Shown piece by piece: positions 1-8,228 of a stretch of 43,970 bases of DNA; the first letter of the stretch is position 1, and every line of letters starts with the position of its first letter. The notes beneath the pieces are model-generated. The model saw only the letters and a list, made by a program, of their open reading frames with translations, was not told where the DNA came from and did no database searches. This DNA comes from Pseudoalteromonas phenolica (GTDB lineage: Bacteria > Pseudomonadota > Gammaproteobacteria > Enterobacterales > Alteromonadaceae), in NCBI RefSeq assembly GCF_005886345.1, contig NZ_PNEC01000011.1, positions 1 to 43,970 of the forward strand, in the 5' to 3' direction. Position numbers and translations under genes: made by a program.

Positions 1-170
1 AGTCGGAATGACGTAGTTGAGATTTGTGTTTTGACAGTTACTCTGAACTTGTTTCAGGGTAAAAAAACTAAGAAATAGATTCCGAAACAAGTTCGGAATG
101 ACGAGGTGGAGTCGGAATGACGTAGTTGAGATTGGTGTTTTATCAGTCACCCTGAACTTGTTTCAGGGTC
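1..170. repeat. Palindromic repeat pair downstream of recG
   Basis: Two imperfect tandem units of about 109 bases start at 1 and 110. Each has a hairpin with stem CCCTGAA/TTCAGGG around a CTTGT loop; the first unit also carries one with stem TTCCGAA/TTCGGAA around ACAAG. The two hairpins share the core GAACTTGTTTC in opposite orientations. The same pair builds the large array at 17033-17771, so this is a dispersed genomic repeat family. The last hairpin ends at base 170, directly against the recG stop codon (171-173), so it may shape the 3' end of the recG transcript. The left edge is cut by the window. Confidence 0.8.
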
Positions 171-2258
171 TTAAGCCATAGCTAACTCTGATTTACCACC
201 TAGCCAGCGGGCTACAAGCGGCTTCACCGTCTCAGGCTGTTGCTGCATCAAGGTAAAAGCCAGTGCGCGAACTTGTGGTAATAAGTGCTTATCACGAGTT
301 AGGTCTGCCACCTTAAACTCGGCTAAGCCGGTTTGTTTAGTGCCAAGCACTTCACCTGGGCCGCGAATTTCTAAATCCCGCTCTGCAATTACAAAACCGT
401 CATTGCTGTCTCTCAGTACGCCTAAGCGCTTTTGCGCAGTGACAGACAGTGGCGCATGATAAAGTAGTAGGCAATGCGATGCTATGGCACCACGGCCAAC
501 ACGGCCTCTTAGCTGGTGGAGTTGGGCTAATCCTAAGCGTTCAGGGTTTTCGATAATGATTAAACTGGCATTGGGGACATCCACCCCAACTTCAATCACC
601 GTTGTCGCAACTAACACATGGTATTCACCAGCTTTAAAAGCCGCCATGATCTCTTGCTTTTCTTGCGGCTTCATTCGGCCATGCACTAAGGCTATTTTTA
701 ATTCTGGCAGTAATTCTTTTAGTTGCGTAGCAGTGTCTTCTGCGGCTTGGCATTGTAAAACTTCAGATTCATCGATAAGCGTACACACCCAATAAACTTG
801 GCGCTGATCTTCTATACAGGCACTTTTTACCCTTTGTATCACTTGCTCACGACGGGTATCTGGCACCGCAACTGTGGTGATTGGCGTGCGCCCTGGAGGG
901 AGTTCATCAATGACCGACGTTTCTAAGTCTGCATAGGCGGTCATGGCTAATGTACGCGGAATAGGTGTGGCAGTCATTACTAACTGATGCGGATAGCAGT
1001 TATTAAATTTCCCCTTTTCTCTGAGCGCTAAACGTTGATGCACACCAAAACGATGCTGTTCATCTATGATGATCAATGCCAGGTTATGAAATTCGACTTG
1101 TTCTTGGAAAAGTGCGTGGGTGCCGATCACCATTTGGGCTTTGCCCGAAGCGATATTTTCGAGTACTTGAGTACGCTCTTTCCCTTTGGTTTTGCCACCT
1201 AACCAAGCAGTTTCTACACCTAAGCTATTAAACCAGTTCTTAAAACTAATACCATGCTGTTCAGATAAAATCTCAGTTGGGGCCATTAATGCAACCTGAT
1301 AACCCTTGGCAATTGCAGTCAACGCACTGAGCGCAGCAACCAAGGTTTTACCAGAGCCTACATCACCTTGGACTAAACGCATCATGGGGTAGGGCTGTTG
1401 CAAGTCTTGTTTAATTTCTGCCACGACGCGACTTTGCGCATTGGTTGGACTAAACGGTAGCTGAGCTAAAAATTCGGGTTCGAGTTTATTTGTCGGTGGT
1501 AAAGACACCGCTTGCACCGCCTGACCTTTCTGGCGAAGTTGCAATAAACTGAGGTTTTGCGCTAACAGTTCTTCAAATGCTAAACGCTGCTGCGCGGGAT
1601 GCTCCCCCAATTCGAGTAAACTCAAGTCGGTATCTTGAGGTGGTCGATGAAGTTGCAATACAGCATCTTTTAAACTCAGTTGATTAGGGCGATATTGCTG
1701 CGGCAAATGTTCTTCTAAATCATATTTATCGAGTAAATCGAGTGCTTTGTTGGCAATACTACGAATGCTCAGCTGCTTTAAGCCTTCGGTTGTTGGGTAA
1801 ACCGCGGTTAAGGTTGCGAGGTTCGGATCTTGCGGCTCAGTTGGACAACTGCGAATGTTGTATTCTGGGTGTGCCATTTCAAGCCCTGCACGACCTCGTC
1901 TTATCTCCCCGAAACAACGGATAATTTTACCGGGTGACATGGCATTCTTTTGTGCAGCATTAAAATTAAAGAAGCGCAGCGTAAGCCTACCCGTTCCATC
2001 ATTTACGTGGCAAACCAACATGCGACGTTTACCGAAGGTAATATCACTGTGCTCAATTTCAGCTTCAATACTGACATGAGTATGCGGTATTAATTCATTA
2101 ATCGTATAAGTGCGTGCGCGGTCTTCGTAGCGAAGCGGTAAATGAAATAGCATGTCTTGCACAGAGGCAATGCCTAATTTAGCTAAACGTTCGGCAACTT
2201 TAGGCCCAACACCTTTGAGCTCAGTGATCGGGTAGTTGGCTAAATTAGGACTCGACAT
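171..2258 (-). CDS. recG: ATP-dependent DNA helicase RecG
   Basis: RecG is a superfamily 2 helicase that binds branched DNA, reverses stalled replication forks and processes Holliday junctions and R-loops in the cytoplasm. The 695-residue protein has the usual length. An N-terminal wedge/OB region (about 1-230, with LPLRYEDRARTY near residue 40) is followed by the helicase core: Walker A GDVGSGKT near residue 300, DEQH-type motif II (IIDEQHRFG), motif III MTATPIPRT, then VGVDVPNAS and QLRGRVGRG in the second RecA-like domain. The C-terminal part keeps GPGEVLGTKQTG. It lies 26 bases after trmH on the same strand, as in the E. coli spoT-trmH-recG operon, so co-transcription is likely. The ATG start fits the family N-terminus. 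Confidence 0.98.
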   Translation of the reverse strand: MSSPNLANYPITELKGVGPKVAERLAKLGIASVQDMLFHLPLRYEDRARTYTINELIPHTHVSIEAEIEHSDITFGKRRMLVCHVNDGTGRLTLRFFNFNAAQKNAMSPGKIIRCFGEIRRGRAGLEMAHPEYNIRSCPTEPQDPNLATLTAVYPTTEGLKQLSIRSIANKALDLLDKYDLEEHLPQQYRPNQLSLKDAVLQLHRPPQDTDLSLLELGEHPAQQRLAFEELLAQNLSLLQLRQKGQAVQAVSLPPTNKLEPEFLAQLPFSPTNAQSRVVAEIKQDLQQPYPMMRLVQGDVGSGKTLVAALSALTAIAKGYQVALMAPTEILSEQHGISFKNWFNSLGVETAWLGGKTKGKERTQVLENIASGKAQMVIGTHALFQEQVEFHNLALIIIDEQHRFGVHQRLALREKGKFNNCYPHQLVMTATPIPRTLAMTAYADLETSVIDELPPGRTPITTVAVPDTRREQVIQRVKSACIEDQRQVYWVCTLIDESEVLQCQAAEDTATQLKELLPELKIALVHGRMKPQEKQEIMAAFKAGEYHVLVATTVIEVGVDVPNASLIIIENPERLGLAQLHQLRGRVGRGAIASHCLLLYHAPLSVTAQKRLGVLRDSNDGFVIAERDLEIRGPGEVLGTKQTGLAEFKVADLTRDKHLLPQVRALAFTLMQQQPETVKPLVARWLGGKSELAMA

Positions 2259-2284
2259 ACTATTCCTTAATGACTTTTATTAGA

Positions 2285-2980
2285 CTACTTTTGTTTAAAC
2301 TTAAGCGTGTTCCAAAACGCTTTATCTGCGACAATTTCACCTGCATCATCGAGTGCAGGGTAAGGTAAGCCTTTCTCCACACAGCGATTCGCAATAATAG
2401 GATGGCAGCCTTCAAACAAGAGTTTGTGTTTAACCTCAGCATCTAACATATCGTTGCGATCGTAAAGGCCTGCTTCTTCACGCTGTCTTTGTGCTTCATA
2501 TAAAATCAGTGCAGCAGCCACCGATACATTGAGTGATTGCACCATACCAGCCATTGGAATAACAATATGCTTATCGGCATGGGCAAGTGCTTTGTCTGAA
2601 ATACCTAGACGTTCTTGACCCACGATCACAGCCGTCGGCTTGGTATAATCAATTTCGCGAAAATCAACGGCTTCATCACTGAGGTTGGTTGCTAACAGTT
2701 GAATGCCAGGGTTTTGTTCGCGGATCGCAGCAACTGCCTGATCGATATCATCATGCATGTGGGTCTCAACCCAGTTTTTACTGCCGCCAGAGGTGTTGTT
2801 CGTTAAGCGACGCTGATCTTGTGGCCACACAGCATGTACATGGTGGCAGCCTACAGCGTCAGCTGTGCGCACAATGGCAGATAAATTATGATGTTTATGC
2901 ACTTCATCTAAACATACCGTTAGGTCGGTTTGGCGTCTGTCTAAAACCTGCTTTACGCGATGAAAACGTTTATTGTCCAC
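2285..2980 (-). CDS. trmH: tRNA (guanosine-18-2'-O)-methyltransferase TrmH
   Basis: This SPOUT-class enzyme methylates the ribose of G18 in the D-loop of tRNAs using S-adenosylmethionine. Family signatures are visible: HKHHNLSAIVRTADAVG with the catalytic Arg, DFREIDYTKPTAVIVGQE, and the knot motif MVQSLNVSVAAALILYEAQR. I chose the GTG at 2980-2978 because it makes the N-terminus (VDNKRFHRVKQ..) align residue for residue with E. coli TrmH as I remember it; a TTG at 3001 in the same frame would add seven residues with no support. The product is 231 aa, against 229 in E. coli. The gene directly precedes recG. The SPOUT family also holds TrmL and RlmB, but the fit to TrmH is much closer. Confidence 0.95.
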   Translation of the reverse strand: MDNKRFHRVKQVLDRRQTDLTVCLDEVHKHHNLSAIVRTADAVGCHHVHAVWPQDQRRLTNNTSGGSKNWVETHMHDDIDQAVAAIREQNPGIQLLATNLSDEAVDFREIDYTKPTAVIVGQERLGISDKALAHADKHIVIPMAGMVQSLNVSVAAALILYEAQRQREEAGLYDRNDMLDAEVKHKLLFEGCHPIIANRCVEKGLPYPALDDAGEIVADKAFWNTLKFKQK

Positions 2981-3031
2981 GGTTACTACTCTAATTCTCA
3001 AAATTGTGCCGATTATACGCGTTTATCGTGC

Positions 3032-3490
3032 TTAGGGCATTACTTCACGGCAAATTGGGTTTTGCAGTGAAATCAGTGTTTCTGTTGATTGAATGGCTTC
3101 TATGGTTTGTATTTTGTTGATCAGTACATCTTGTAGATGATCGATTGAACGTGCCATAACTTTAATAAAAATACTGTAGTTGCCTGTGGTGTAATAGGCT
3201 TCTACAACTTCATTAAAGCCTCTTAGCTGTTCAATGGTGCTCGGGTAGTCACCCGCATGTTTTAGGTTAACCCCAATAAAACAGCACACGTCATAACCCA
3301 GTTGCTTTGGATCTATGGTGACTTGCGTACCAAGTATGATCCCAGCTTGCTTCATCTTCTCAACTCGAACGTGAATAGTTCCCGAACTCACGGCAAATCG
3401 TTTTGCTAATTCGGCATAAGGTGTACGCGCATTATCCATTAATGCGTGCAAAATCGATTTATCAAGATTATCGATCTGATAATTTTCCAT
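3032..3490 (-). CDS. asnC: Transcriptional regulator AsnC (Lrp/AsnC family)
   Basis: AsnC is the asparagine-responsive regulator that in E. coli activates asnA and represses its own gene. The 152-residue protein matches E. coli AsnC closely from the first residues: MENYQIDNLDKSILHAL, helix-turn-helix YAELAKRFAVSSGTIHVRVEKM (about 25-47), KQLGYDVCCFIG, and the ligand-binding RAM part AYYTTGNYSIFIKVM and INKIQTIEAIQSTETLI. It is divergent from asnA, the arrangement known from enterobacteria, so the regulatory pair is probably conserved. Two inverted repeats just upstream of its start (3503-3546) are candidate autoregulatory sites. Confidence 0.96.
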   Translation of the reverse strand: MENYQIDNLDKSILHALMDNARTPYAELAKRFAVSSGTIHVRVEKMKQAGIILGTQVTIDPKQLGYDVCCFIGVNLKHAGDYPSTIEQLRGFNEVVEAYYTTGNYSIFIKVMARSIDHLQDVLINKIQTIEAIQSTETLISLQNPICREVMP

Positions 3491-3502
3491 GCTTTTAAAG
3501 GC

Positions 3503-3546
3503 TCATAATTTATGAATCATTAAAATTTACCTGAAATTTTTAATGA
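3503..3546. promoter_or_regulatory. Candidate AsnC operator between asnC and asnA
   Basis: Two dyads lie 13-56 bases upstream of the asnC start. TCATAA-T-TTATGA is at 3503-3515. A longer near-perfect one at 3517-3546 pairs TCATTAAAATTT with AAATTTTTAATGA across about five bases, with one extra T. Lrp/AsnC proteins bind AT-rich palindromes of this kind and often repress their own gene. The rest of the 357-base asnC-asnA gap (3491-3847) has no gene and no clear sigma70 promoter that I can see; a GAGGAA ribosome site at about 3836-3841 serves asnA. The function is inferred from position and symmetry only. Confidence 0.45.
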
Positions 3547-3847
3547 AAAATATAGCGTAAAGGTATTTTTGTTGTTGGATCTTGTTTTTATGTTCGAATT
3601 TGTTGACGATGGATTTAACAGCACAGAGCGAGCTGGGTTGAGTATACCGGTTCGCTTAACTAAAAAACTCTTTTTTGAGGCGAGAAAAACTAGGTGATAA
3701 CAAGGCATAAACTTCGTTGTTTAGTGATTCTAAAGTAGAAGTTTATAACGCAGTTTGCGCCAGTTTAGCTCCTTCAAAAAGATTGAGTGTTATTGCGAAG
3801 CGGTATACCCGTCTGTGTCATCGAATATTGGGAATGAGGAACCAAAT

Positions 3848-4843
3848 ATGAAAACAAGTTATCTAGAAACACAAAAACAGATCAGTGCCGTGAAACGCTT
3901 TTTCTCGGAGCAACTAGAAAGCCAGCTTGGCTTGTTAGAAGTTCAAGCGCCTATTTTGGCTAAAGTAGGCGACGGCATTCAAGATAACTTGAGCGGCACA
4001 GAAAAAGCGGTTTCGGTGAAAGTTAAAACATTACCTGAAGCGAGCTTTGAAGTGGTGCATTCACTGGCTAAATGGAAACGCAAAACCCTCGGCGATCATG
4101 GCTTTGCTGTTGGTGAGGGGCTATATACACACATGAAAGCGCTGCGTCCTGATGAGGATAAACTATCGCCGATTCACTCTGTCTTTGTCGACCAGTGGGA
4201 CTGGGAGAAAATCATCTGCGCTGACAGTGAGCGCTCTCTAACAAAGCTTAAATCTACCGTTGAAACATTATTTTCAGCGATTAAAGCAACTGAGCAAATG
4301 GTGGCGAGCGAGTTTGGTTTAACGCCATTTTTACCAGAAAAAATTACTTTTGTGCACAGTGAAGAATTACGCCAAATGTATCCTGACTTTACTGCTAAGC
4401 AACGTGAAAAAGCCATTGCTCAAGAATATGGTGCGGTATTCTTAATTGGCATTGGCGGTGCATTAGGTGACGGAGAAATTCATGATGTGCGTGCACCTGA
4501 CTATGATGACTGGTCTACAGCCACTTGTGATAAGTATCAGGGTTTAAACGGCGATATCTTGGTTTGGAACCCAGTACTTGAAGATGCATTTGAAATTTCG
4601 TCTATGGGTATTCGTGTTTGCCCTGAGTCGTTAAAGCGCCAATTAGCCATCACTTCAGATGATGCGCGTTTAGAGCAAGATTGGCACCAACAGTTGATGG
4701 CGGGTGACATGCCGCAAACCATAGGCGGTGGCATTGGGCAATCACGTTTGGTGATGTTGATGTTGCAAAAACAGCATATTGCACAAGTTCAAGTGGGTGT
4801 CTGGGACGATGCGTTAAAGCAGCAAATTAGCAATGTGCTTTAA
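3848..4843 (+). CDS. asnA: Aspartate--ammonia ligase (asparagine synthetase A)
   Basis: AsnA makes L-asparagine from aspartate, ammonia and ATP, with an aspartyl-AMP intermediate, in the cytoplasm. The 331-residue product (330 in E. coli) shows the class-II-synthetase-like fold signatures: [98 protein letters not shown] and GGGIGQSRL. The frame is open 31 codons further upstream, but the ATG at 3848 follows a strong GAGGAA site at a good distance and gives the expected [13 protein letters not shown] start. Divergent asnC suggests control by asparagine. A clear terminator follows. Confidence 0.98.
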   Translation: MKTSYLETQKQISAVKRFFSEQLESQLGLLEVQAPILAKVGDGIQDNLSGTEKAVSVKVKTLPEASFEVVHSLAKWKRKTLGDHGFAVGEGLYTHMKALRPDEDKLSPIHSVFVDQWDWEKIICADSERSLTKLKSTVETLFSAIKATEQMVASEFGLTPFLPEKITFVHSEELRQMYPDFTAKQREKAIAQEYGAVFLIGIGGALGDGEIHDVRAPDYDDWSTATCDKYQGLNGDILVWNPVLEDAFEISSMGIRVCPESLKRQLAITSDDARLEQDWHQQLMAGDMPQTIGGGIGQSRLVMLMLQKQHIAQVQVGVWDDALKQQISNVL

Positions 4844-4867
4844 GGTTTAAAGTATTTTAATGGGAGT

Positions 4868-4899
4868 ATAAAGCCAGTGTGATACTGGCTTTATTTTTT
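4868..4899 (+). terminator. Rho-independent terminator of asnA
   Basis: An 11-bp perfect stem, ATAAAGCCAGT (4868-4878) and ACTGGCTTTAT (4884-4894), closes a five-base loop and runs into five T residues (4895-4899). It lies 24 bases after the asnA stop. There is no matching A tract on the other side, so it should act mainly on the plus strand. Confidence 0.9.
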
Positions 4900-4913
4900 A
4901 TTTGAATTTAGCG

Positions 4914-6521
4914 CTAGTTGAAGTCAATTTTTAATTGATTATCTTCGAGCTTTGCAACGCATCGAGGATAAGTTCTCTGCGTTTTATACACCCTGTCAAA
5001 AATACGAATCTCAACACCACTATTAAGCGTTTTATTTGCTATCAACTGAGCACTATCCACTATATCATGCAAGTGATGATCAAGATCGCTCAATTGCTTT
5101 TCTATATCTTTTGCTTGTTGCCTGTAATGCTTTTGTGTCGCTGATATTTTTTGCATTAGCACTTTTTTCTTTTCTTGATCTCTTAATTGCTGGGCTTTTT
5201 CTACAGCTTGTTGCAGTGTGGTAATTTGTTCATCGACTTGAGCAAGATTTTTGACACATTCATCAGTCTGTTTTGTTATAGCTATGCCATTTTGAGCTAA
5301 GAAGATATTCATCTTTGCACCTGAAGGAGTACCAATTTCACCAGCAATAACTTGTTGAGCGTCTAAGATTTCTCCACCAATTAATTTTCCGTTCGGTTTA
5401 TCTCCAATACCAATCGTAATTTTGTCAAAAGCTTTCAGATCACAGTGATTGCTTTGTTTATTAAAAGTGATGTTATGACCTTCCAAATAAGCGTACTGAC
5501 CATAAGCGACTTCTATATCGCCTTTGGCGATAAGCTTACAAGTTAAGCTGTGTTCAGTGGTTTTATGATCTAAATGACCTATTGCAGCTTGCTTTATCTC
5601 AATATAGCCATCGGCATGTATCTCTGCTGATTCAACACTTCCTAATACAGTTACATCACCCTTAGAAATAATTTTCATTCCAGGCTCTACATTCTTACTG
5701 ACTACAACACTGCCATCAAATTCAATATGGCCGCTTTTAACACTGACTTCCTCAATAACAAAAACATCATCAACTCGCATACCGTTATTAATTTCACTAG
5801 GGCAGCCAGATGTTGTAGCAACAAGCTGCATGGGATCGTTCTGAGAAATTTCAGTACCATCACCAGCTGTTAACTCAAATGTATCACCATGCTTTGCTGG
5901 TAGGGTATCTCCCAATACATTAAAACCCTCCTGACCAGCAGTAGCAGGCATTTTAGTGGCAAGCACTGTGCCTGCTGCAACACTGGAGAGTTTGCCAAAG
6001 TCTCGCATGTCCACACTGCCATCCTCGAGTAACTTGGGCTGTTTTAGCCTTTGCTTTAAGGTGCAAACATGTAGCTTTAAAGTGGCAGGATCGCCATTGA
6101 TTGGGAGCATTCCAATTGCCAAAGGCTCTGATATTTTCTCACCGGGTTGAGCTAAATGTTGCTTTTTGAGCAGTGTTTCAAGGTAAACCTTTTTATAGCC
6201 ACGTGTAACCCCCGCATCAATGAGCATTTTTTTTGCAGACTCAAACGAGATTGCAGTACCACCCTGTGCCACAGTTATGCTACCAACGGCTTGCATCTTA
6301 TCTTCGCAAACACTGACTTCGAAGGTCGCATCACGCTTAATGGCTACAGCCAGAATTTTTTCGGTTTTATCGCCTTTGAAAAAAGCTTTGATACTGTCAT
6401 GATCAATTTCGCATTGCGAAAATGCAGATTGTTTTAATGCATTAAGAATAAAGCCTTCACTCTCTGGCGAAGCCTCTGTAATATCCATTAAAATTTTGCC
6501 ATTATGTGCAAGTTTAAACAA
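4914..6521 (-). CDS. FapA/DUF342 domain protein
   Basis: The 535-residue protein resembles the DUF342 family, also called FapA (named flagellar assembly protein A, a beta-solenoid domain). The exact role in gammaproteobacteria is unclear. Residues about 1-90 are a mixed alpha/beta N-terminal region. About 120-400 is Gly/Val-rich with short beta repeats typical of the solenoid (EFDGSVVVSKNVEPGMKIISKGDVTVLG, shortened here; IHADGYIEIKQAAIGH; IAKGDIEVAYGQYAYLEG). About 405-480 is a charged, Gln-rich coiled coil, followed by a short beta tail. No signal peptide or membrane segment is seen, so it is probably cytoplasmic. I chose the TTG start because AAGG lies eight bases before it, whereas the internal ATG at 6488 has no ribosome site. 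No flagellar gene is adjacent. Confidence 0.8.
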   Translation of the reverse strand: MFKLAHNGKILMDITEASPESEGFILNALKQSAFSQCEIDHDSIKAFFKGDKTEKILAVAIKRDATFEVSVCEDKMQAVGSITVAQGGTAISFESAKKMLIDAGVTRGYKKVYLETLLKKQHLAQPGEKISEPLAIGMLPINGDPATLKLHVCTLKQRLKQPKLLEDGSVDMRDFGKLSSVAAGTVLATKMPATAGQEGFNVLGDTLPAKHGDTFELTAGDGTEISQNDPMQLVATTSGCPSEINNGMRVDDVFVIEEVSVKSGHIEFDGSVVVSKNVEPGMKIISKGDVTVLGSVESAEIHADGYIEIKQAAIGHLDHKTTEHSLTCKLIAKGDIEVAYGQYAYLEGHNITFNKQSNHCDLKAFDKITIGIGDKPNGKLIGGEILDAQQVIAGEIGTPSGAKMNIFLAQNGIAITKQTDECVKNLAQVDEQITTLQQAVEKAQQLRDQEKKKVLMQKISATQKHYRQQAKDIEKQLSDLDHHLHDIVDSAQLIANKTLNSGVEIRIFDRVYKTQRTYPRCVAKLEDNQLKIDFN

Positions 6522-6539
6522 GTGACCTACCTTACAAGA

Positions 6540-6601
6540 GCAATTTACTAGTACTTTAGCGTGTCGAAAAGCAATTTACTAGTGCTTTAGAGTGTTGAAA
6601 A
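6540..6601. repeat. 31-bp tandem duplication
   Basis: A 31-base unit beginning GCAATTTACTAG occurs twice head to tail (6540-6570 and 6571-6601), with three mismatches. It lies just upstream of the DUF342 gene start at 6521, so it may fall in that gene's promoter region. A third start of the unit (GCATTGCAG) follows but is not a full copy. No known operator is recognised. Confidence 0.75.
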
Positions 6602-6740
6602 GCATTGCAGACTAACCCCAGATTGCTTAAAAGTGAGCGCTTAGTCAAGTGTGTAAGATCATAGGTTTGCAGAAGTTATCGTATTTGCGCATTGCTATGA
6701 GTGTGATGGCTGAAGCCTAATGAAAGATATAACTGGGTGT

Positions 6741-6780
6741 TTAAAAAATAAAAAGCCACTTGCAGTAGAGCAAGCGGCTT
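6741..6780 (-). terminator. Rho-independent terminator of the TraF-like gene
   Basis: On the minus strand an 11-bp stem AAGCCGCTTGC / GCAAGTGGCTT (6780-6753, one G-U pair) closes a six-base loop and is followed by TTTATTTTTTAA. It starts 14 bases after the stop of the gene at 6794-7984. Confidence 0.88.
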
Positions 6781-6793
6781 AGTTTTAAAACGC

Positions 6794-7984
6794 TTAAAGT
6801 GTAAAGCTTAACTGCAAGCCTGCACCTACATCGTTATCACCTGATGTTTGTGCCATTAGGTCTAAGCGTACAACACCAAATGGGCTAAAGCCCAAACCTA
6901 GGCTGTAGCTGTCTTCTTGAGGGCCACTAAAGTCATGACGATAACCCGCTCGAATTTGTACCCAATCAAATGCATTAAGCTCTAAACCTAAGCGCGCATA
7001 TTGACTTTCTTTGACTAAGTTTGAGTGTTGTGGTGCTGTTAAATCAATATCAGCCGCTAGGGTAACAATCTCACCATTGTAAGAAATACCCGCAATAAAT
7101 TCAGGGCCAACTTTATAAGACGGCTTAATACCTTGGCTAACAACTGAGTCATAATCGTTTTCGATTAAGTTTTTAGCGATTAAGCCCACAGTGACTTTGT
7201 CATTCACTTCTGTTGCTAAACCAAAATCAATATTAAAGTTGCTTTCAGTCTTAGTGTAATCATTCGCATCAAAATCATCTTCATCAAAGTCATCGATAGA
7301 CGTGACATAGTTGATTGAATCAACTTGCTGATACTTAGGCGTTACACTCCAAAATACTTGCTTGTTAGATAACGTAAATTGATTCGCATAGGCAAAGCCA
7401 ATCTCACTAATAGCCGCACCCACAGCCTGTATGCGAGAATTTAGCGCTTCTAGTTCATCTACAGTTTCTGCATTCGCGATCACGTTTACATCGTCTTCTG
7501 AGATAAAAATATTAGCGTTTAAATCAATGTCAGTATTGGCATAAAGCGCAAAGCCACCAATGCGACTTGGTGAAGCCAGTGCTGCAGCAAAGTTAGCCTC
7601 AACATTAATGCCGCCATCTAGCATTGCTAAGTCACTTGAAAGTTGCTTACGAGCACGATCAAGCTCATCAGGTGACACATTACCGCCAGACTCTAGCTGC
7701 TCTAATAAATCTGATAATTCATCAAAGCTGTCTTGGAAAGTATCGATATGATCTAAAAGTTCTTGCTCATCGCGAACAAACACATTGGCAGAAGGAAAAA
7801 TAATACCAAAGTCATCGCTATCGTCAGAGTGACGATTAATCAGTGCAGGGTTAATCAACACAGAAGACAGGTAATCGGCAGAAGCAACGCCGACATTTCC
7901 CATACTTTGTGAGCGAGTATCAGCTGCAGAAACAGCCATTGAAGAGGCACTGGCAAATAGTGCTAAAGCAATACGTTTTTTCAT
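6794..7984 (-). CDS. TraF-like outer-membrane beta-barrel protein
   Basis: The 396-residue protein starts with a Sec signal peptide (MKKRIALALFASASSMAVSA, cut probably after residue 20). It continues with ADTRSQSMGNVGVASADYLSSVLINPAL, a Gly/Ala-Asn-Pro opening shared by the TraF_2 group of long-chain porin-like barrels. A helical acidic insert (about 75-120) precedes alternating beta strands. The chain ends ..GAGLQLSFTL with a C-terminal hydrophobic strand suited to the BAM complex. Proteins like this are routinely called conjugal transfer protein TraF, but no other conjugation gene is in the window and it lacks the thioredoxin fold of F-plasmid TraF, so a conjugation role is not supported. 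Function and ligand are unknown. AAAGG lies upstream of the ATG. Confidence 0.75.
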   Translation of the reverse strand: MKKRIALALFASASSMAVSAADTRSQSMGNVGVASADYLSSVLINPALINRHSDDSDDFGIIFPSANVFVRDEQELLDHIDTFQDSFDELSDLLEQLESGGNVSPDELDRARKQLSSDLAMLDGGINVEANFAAALASPSRIGGFALYANTDIDLNANIFISEDDVNVIANAETVDELEALNSRIQAVGAAISEIGFAYANQFTLSNKQVFWSVTPKYQQVDSINYVTSIDDFDEDDFDANDYTKTESNFNIDFGLATEVNDKVTVGLIAKNLIENDYDSVVSQGIKPSYKVGPEFIAGISYNGEIVTLAADIDLTAPQHSNLVKESQYARLGLELNAFDWVQIRAGYRHDFSGPQEDSYSLGLGFSPFGVVRLDLMAQTSGDNDVGAGLQLSFTL

Positions 7985-8228
7985 CTATGAAAACCTTTTT
8001 GTATTGAGGGCAGAAAATTGCGTTTAGTTTATCACTTAGGCGCAGTTGTTATAGAAAATTTAGATGAAAAAAACGTGAACATTAAGCTAAATCAAAATTT
8101 ATCAAAGATAAACAAGGGTGTTACAAACTTAAGTATTTGCAACATTGAATAAACATTCGAAATTGCTTAACATTGCAGCGATTTTTAATAAAAACAACAC
8201 ACTTTGACAAAATGGTATGGAGAAAACC

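Noticed and set aside
3755..3847. N-terminal extension of AsnA
   Set aside because: Open frame only; no ribosome site, and the family N-terminus begins at 3848 after GAGGAA.
6794..7984. Conjugation gene traF
   Set aside because: No other transfer gene is present, and the sequence is a porin-like barrel without a thioredoxin motif.
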